From DATLSM01 sp035534175 (GTDB lineage: Bacteria > Actinomycetota > Thermoleophilia > Solirubrobacterales > 70-9), in contig DATLSM010000029.1 in the NCBI GenBank assembly GCA_035534175.1, forward strand, positions 1 through 16,302: DNA of 16,302 nucleotides, written 5' to 3'. Both the position numbers and the translations under genes were made by a program. The notes beneath the pieces were generated by a model, which was not told where the DNA came from, searched no databases, and saw only the letters and a program-made list of their open reading frames with translations. Position 1 is the stretch's first letter; each line of letters starts with the position of its first letter. Below, in pieces: positions 14,135 to 16,302 of this stretch.

Positions 14135-14149
14135 TACCTTTATGTACAT
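14135..14149 (+). promoter_or_regulatory. Promoter and operator of the second toxin-antitoxin pair
   Basis: TACCTT (14135-14140) lies seven bases before the ATG at 14148, fitting a leaderless start. The perfect palindrome ATGTACAT (14142-14149) covers that start codon and shares the ATGT/ACAT arms of the first pair's operator. The rest of the gap (14046-14134) contains only a CCAGCTGG palindrome (14052-14059) of unknown meaning. Confidence 0.5.
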
Positions 14150-14420
14150 GAGCGAGTCGGTTGGCGTTGCTGAGCTGCGCCAGAATCTGAGCGTCTACCT
14201 GCGGCGCGTCAGCCGTGGCGAGCGGCTCGTCGTCACCGATCGCAACCGGCCCGTCGCTGAGCTTGGCCCCGCACCCGTTACCGGTCCTGGCCTGGACCGG
14301 CTGATCGCCGAGGGTCGCGTTTCGCGCCCCGTACGGCGAGGCTTGCCCGAGCCACTGGAGCTGGAGGGCGATCCGCGCTCCTTGAGTCGCGCCCTAGACG
14401 AGATTCGCGGCGACCACTAG
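14148..14420 (+). CDS. Phd/YefM-type antitoxin 2
   Basis: 90 residues from the ATG at 14148. The N-terminal fold is VGVAELRQNLSVYLRRVSRG followed by ERLVVTDRNRPVAELGP, a classic Phd/YefM antitoxin. The C-terminal toxin-binding tail contains LDRLIAEGRVSRPVRRGLPE. In-frame ATGs at 14142 (two residues longer) and 14103 are less likely, because the TANNNT element and palindrome point to 14148. The toxin follows after three bases. It resembles antitoxin 1 in fold but little in its C-terminal half, so the two pairs probably do not cross-neutralise. Confidence 0.87.
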   Translation: MSESVGVAELRQNLSVYLRRVSRGERLVVTDRNRPVAELGPAPVTGPGLDRLIAEGRVSRPVRRGLPEPLELEGDPRSLSRALDEIRGDH

Positions 14421-14423
14421 AAC

Positions 14424-14837
14424 GTGACGGTCTTCTACGCGGACGCGAGCGCGCTGGTCAAGCTCGTCCGCGAGGAGTCCGAGTCCTCTGCCTTACGCGC
14501 CTTTCTCGCCGATGCGGACATCGTTAGCAGCGAGCTGGCCCTGACCGAAATCCCGCGCGCAATCCGCCGCGCGGTCATGCACGAGCCGGAGCTTCCCCTC
14601 GATCTCCTGGTCGAGAGAGCGAGAGAACTGCTCGACGCGATCGCACTGCGGCCGCTCGACAGCCCGCTCCTCGCGGCCGCCGGAGCGCTCGTCGAGCCAG
14701 CCCTGCGAGCCCTCGACGCGATCCACGTCGCCTCCGCTGTGGACCTGGATCCGGTTGACGCCTTCCTCACCTACGACGAGCGCCAGGCGGCCGCCGCCCG
14801 TCTCGTCGGTCTGCGAACCGTGGCGCCGGGGTCTTGA
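14424..14837 (+). CDS. vapC: PIN-domain toxin 2 (VapC family)
   Basis: 137 residues with the full PIN acidic set: D7 (YADASALVKLVREE), E42 (LTEIPRAI), D98 (RALDAIHVASA) and D118 (TYDERQ). It is a predicted Mg-dependent endoribonuclease toxin of unknown target. The start is GTG at 14424, three bases after the antitoxin stop; no better start exists nearby. It is distantly similar to toxin 1 (shared DASALVK and LDA-x-H motifs), suggesting an old duplication or separate acquisition of related modules. It is convergent with the reverse-strand toxin 3. Confidence 0.91.
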   Translation: MTVFYADASALVKLVREESESSALRAFLADADIVSSELALTEIPRAIRRAVMHEPELPLDLLVERARELLDAIALRPLDSPLLAAAGALVEPALRALDAIHVASAVDLDPVDAFLTYDERQAAAARLVGLRTVAPGS

Positions 14838-14884
14838 GTGCGCTCACCTCGCGGCCCCGCCCGCTGCGAACCCGCGGTCAAGCT

Positions 14885-14905
14885 GAAGCCGAATGAAGCG
14901 GCTTC
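14885..14905. terminator. Hairpin between convergent toxin genes
   Basis: GAAGCCG (14885-14891) pairs with CGGCTTC (14899-14905) around a 7-base loop, in the 142-base gap between the convergent ends of toxin 2 and toxin 3. It has no long T-tract on either side. It is placed to serve as a bidirectional terminator. Confidence 0.5.
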
Positions 14906-14979
14906 TTGCGCGTTGCAACGGCTGCGGGGGTAACGAAGACCCGCTCTTGGCCAATCGGCGACCGCGAGTCCCAAGTTCG

Positions 14980-15387
14980 TTATGGCAGCAAATCAAAAGC
15001 AGGCGCATGATTGGGCCGCACTAAGCTGAAGTGGCGCCGGTCGACGGTCGCGATCTCGGTGACCCCGAGTCGCTCCGCCGTGGCGATGACCGATGCGTCG
15101 ACGGTTCCGAGCGGCATGTCGCGGTACTCGGCAACGAGCTCGGCGATCCTGACCGAATCGGTCGCGCGCAGGGGCTCTATGGCAAAGCTGCCGCTGGCGA
15201 GGTCACCGAGGAAGCGGACCTCCGCCTGCCAGTCCAGGCGGCTGCCGAGGAGGTAGGTGACCTCGGTGATGACGAGGGTCGGGATTATGAGCGGACCCGG
15301 ATGGGTCTCCAACAGTTCCAGACACCCTGCGTGGTGGGCATCGTCAGCGTCGATGTAGGCGTAAAGAGGACCGGCATCGACGATCAA
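14980..15387 (-). CDS. vapC: PIN-domain toxin 3 (VapC family)
   Basis: 135 residues from a TTG start at 15387-15385 that overlaps the antitoxin stop (TTGA). The PIN acidic residues are present: D4 (IVDAGPLYAYID), E42 (VITEVTYLLG), D97 (GTVDASVIATAERLG) and D116 (ATVDRRHFSLVRP). The TVDASVIATAERL and ATVDRRHF motifs place it in a PIN subgroup different from toxins 1 and 2 and commonly paired with ribbon-helix-helix antitoxins, as here. The reading frame stays open far upstream (to 15987), but this is not coding support: the PIN fold starts at IVDAGPL and the upstream part overlaps the antitoxin gene in another frame. Confidence 0.9.
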   Translation of the reverse strand: MIVDAGPLYAYIDADDAHHAGCLELLETHPGPLIIPTLVITEVTYLLGSRLDWQAEVRFLGDLASGSFAIEPLRATDSVRIAELVAEYRDMPLGTVDASVIATAERLGVTEIATVDRRHFSLVRPNHAPAFDLLP

Positions 15388-15614
15388 TGCGACGAGGCGA
15401 TCTCCGAACGGAGGATCTCCTCGATGCGCTCCGAGATGTCGCCGCGTCCGCTCCTGCCAGCCCCAGCAGCTCCGAGATGTCGCCGCTGCCCGATGTCGAA
15501 ATGCTCCTCGAGCGCGGTGCGCGCGACCTCTGCGATCGTGACGCCACGCTGCTCGGCCTCGTGGCGCAGGCGCGCGTCCAGATGGTCGGGTAGCTTGACG
15601 GTCGTTCGTTTCAT
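15384..15614 (-). CDS. vapB: Ribbon-helix-helix antitoxin 3 (CopG/VapB type)
   Basis: 76 residues. The N-terminal half is a ribbon-helix-helix DNA-binding domain: the strand RTTVKLPDHLDARLRHEAEQ, then RGVTIAEVARTALEEHF (helix-turn-helix 2). A Gly/Arg-rich stretch (HLGAAGAGRSGRGD) links it to a C-terminal helix (ISERIEEILRSEI), the likely toxin-binding part. It dimerises to repress its own operon; the palindrome at 15616-15631 lies one base upstream of its ATG. The stop overlaps the TTG start of the toxin gene. Confidence 0.85.
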   Translation of the reverse strand: MKRTTVKLPDHLDARLRHEAEQRGVTIAEVARTALEEHFDIGQRRHLGAAGAGRSGRGDISERIEEILRSEIASSH

Positions 15615-15615
15615 A

Positions 15616-15631
15616 GGTATGCCAGCATACC
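15616..15631. promoter_or_regulatory. Palindromic operator of the third toxin-antitoxin pair
   Basis: GGTATGC (15616-15622) and GCATACC (15625-15631) form a perfect 7-bp inverted repeat with a 2-base spacer, one base upstream of the antitoxin ATG on the reverse strand. On that strand TATGCT (15629-15624) could be the -10 box, nine bases before the ATG, giving an almost leaderless RNA. Ribbon-helix-helix dimers typically bind such sites. Confidence 0.7.
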
Positions 15632-16043
15632 GAGAAATCAGCGGCTTGATTCAGCTCTGGGAATGAGTCTTGCTCAACGGCTTGCCGTCCGCGCGGCAGC
15701 CACCAGTCCGTAAACCAGGTGACGAAAGCTTGGAGCTCCGGGTCGAGCTGCGGACTGGTTGAGCTATTGGCTGTCTTGATTCCTGGATAGATCGAGCTGC
15801 AGGATCTCACCTTGATCACCCACCGATCCCGAGTCCTGCGGGTGGCCTCGGACGATGCCCGCCCTCGAGAGGCGATGGGACTCAAGTTCTCCTCTTCCGA
15901 TCCGGGGCTTCGCGTCCTGTTTTTAGCCGCGGCACCGGCGTCTACTGCGCTAGAGACGACCTCAAGTGACCTTCTGCCCGAAGTCATTGGGGCGCGAAAC
16001 TGACGCGATCTTGGACCCAGCGGATCCCTGTCAATCGCTGCAA
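15632..16043. other. Stretch without a recognisable gene
   Basis: About 410 bases between the third toxin-antitoxin operator and the terminator of the reverse-strand gene at the window end. It looks less GC-rich than the housekeeping part. Short open frames exist on both strands (for example 15812-16003 forward), but none has a recognisable domain or good start signal. I see no tRNA, inverted terminal repeats or transposase remnants. Confidence 0.6.
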
Positions 16044-16061
16044 GCTCTACCGGAGTAGAGC
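16044..16061 (-). terminator. Hairpin terminator of the reverse-strand end gene
   Basis: GCTCTAC (16044-16050) and GTAGAGC (16055-16061) form a perfect 7-bp stem with a 4-base loop. Read on the reverse strand the loop is C(UCCG)G, a stable UNCG-type tetraloop, starting three bases after the TAG of the gene ending at 16065. No T-tract follows, as is common for high-GC actinobacterial terminators. Confidence 0.65.
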
Positions 16062-16064
16062 AGG

Positions 16065-16302
16065 CTATTTCTTGACGAAGGGACCGGTGATAGTGCCCCG
16101 GAGGACGTCGGTGCCGGTGTAGGTGGGGGCGCTCTTGCGCTGTTTCGCCACCGCCAGCGCAGCGGCGAGAGCGGTGTTCTTGGTGAGCGAGATGTCGATC
16201 TGGTCAAAGGCGCCGCTGGCCAGGTAGGCGATCACTTCGGAGGGCAGCGGGTATTGCGCCGCAAGCTTGCCGGACTTGCCGACTTTGGTCGCCGCCAGTG
16301 GG
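16065..16302 (-). CDS. C-terminal end of an unidentified protein (5' end outside window)
   Basis: The last 78 codons of a reverse-strand gene, ending at TAG 16067-16065. The fragment reads from PLAATKVGKSGKLAAQYPLP through VIAYLASGAFDQIDISLTKN and a helix-like ALAAALAVAKQRK to the end GTITGPFVKK. Composition is Ala/Lys/Thr-rich with no Cys and no membrane segment. I do not recognise a domain. A hairpin terminator right after the stop and codon use typical of this genome (mostly G or C in third positions) support a real gene. It may be a secreted or surface protein, but that is a guess from composition. Confidence 0.6.
   Translation of the reverse strand, partial: PLAATKVGKSGKLAAQYPLPSEVIAYLASGAFDQIDISLTKNTALAAALAVAKQRKSAPTYTGTDVLRGTITGPFVKK

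Noticed and set aside
14911..14920. Perfect palindrome CGTTGCAACG between toxins 2 and 3
   Set aside because: Single 10-base palindrome with no gene start nearby; expected occasionally by chance.
15388..15987. Long upstream extension of the toxin 3 frame on the reverse strand
   Set aside because: It runs through the antitoxin gene in another frame and has no start signal or domain; the PIN fold begins at the TTG start. The stretch ELQAFVTWFTDWWLPRG looks protein-like but is not enough to call a gene.

Overview
The window is very GC-rich, densely packed DNA. It carries the bacterial block rpsB-tsf-pyrH-frr-uppS-cdsA-dxr-rseP-ispG-proS-pgsA, followed by an actinobacterial set: an RsiG-like anti-sigma factor, a GarA/OdhI-like FHA protein and an FtsR-like MerR regulator. 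This order and the protein types point to a deep-branching high-GC actinobacterium, most likely class Thermoleophilia (Solirubrobacterales/Gaiellales or relatives). That placement is an inference from gene content; there is no rRNA in the window.

Region 1 (1-9519) is housekeeping. The tail of a presumed ribosomal protein S2 gene overlaps tsf; pyrH and frr are overlap-coupled. Next come undecaprenyl diphosphate synthesis (uppS), CDP-diacylglycerol synthesis (cdsA), two steps of the MEP isoprenoid pathway (dxr, ispG) that feed UppS, a site-2 protease (rseP), prolyl-tRNA synthetase and a CDP-alcohol phosphatidyltransferase that would use the CdsA product. ProRS lacks the usual bacterial INS editing domain. 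Several genes here have no Shine-Dalgarno sequence. Instead dxr, ispG and proS each have TANNNT exactly six bases before the start codon, the layout expected for leaderless transcripts.

Region 2 (9520-13228) is regulatory and metabolic. A near-consensus promoter (TTGAAC-18 bp-TATAAT), with a palindrome over its -35 box and a hairpin in its leader, drives a small protein. That protein carries one copy of the c-di-GMP-binding motif of the anti-sigma factor RsiG, with His in place of the motif Gln. It is followed by a zinc-ribbon FHA protein, an FtsR-like MerR regulator, a SRPBCC-fold protein and an FAD-linked oxidase resembling alkyl-dihydroxyacetonephosphate synthase (ether-lipid enzyme). The order pgsA, garA-like, ftsR-like resembles the mycobacterial pgsA2-garA-Rv1828 neighbourhood.

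Region 3 (13229-15631) is a cluster of three type II toxin-antitoxin pairs. Two forward-strand pairs combine a Phd/YefM-type antitoxin with a PIN-domain (VapC) toxin; the third, on the reverse strand, combines a ribbon-helix-helix antitoxin with a VapC toxin. All three have palindromic, operator-like sequences at the antitoxin start.

Region 4 (15632-16302) has about 430 bases without a recognisable gene, then a hairpin terminator and the C-terminal end of an unidentified reverse-strand gene that runs off the window. I see no tRNA, rRNA, CRISPR array, transposase or integrase.
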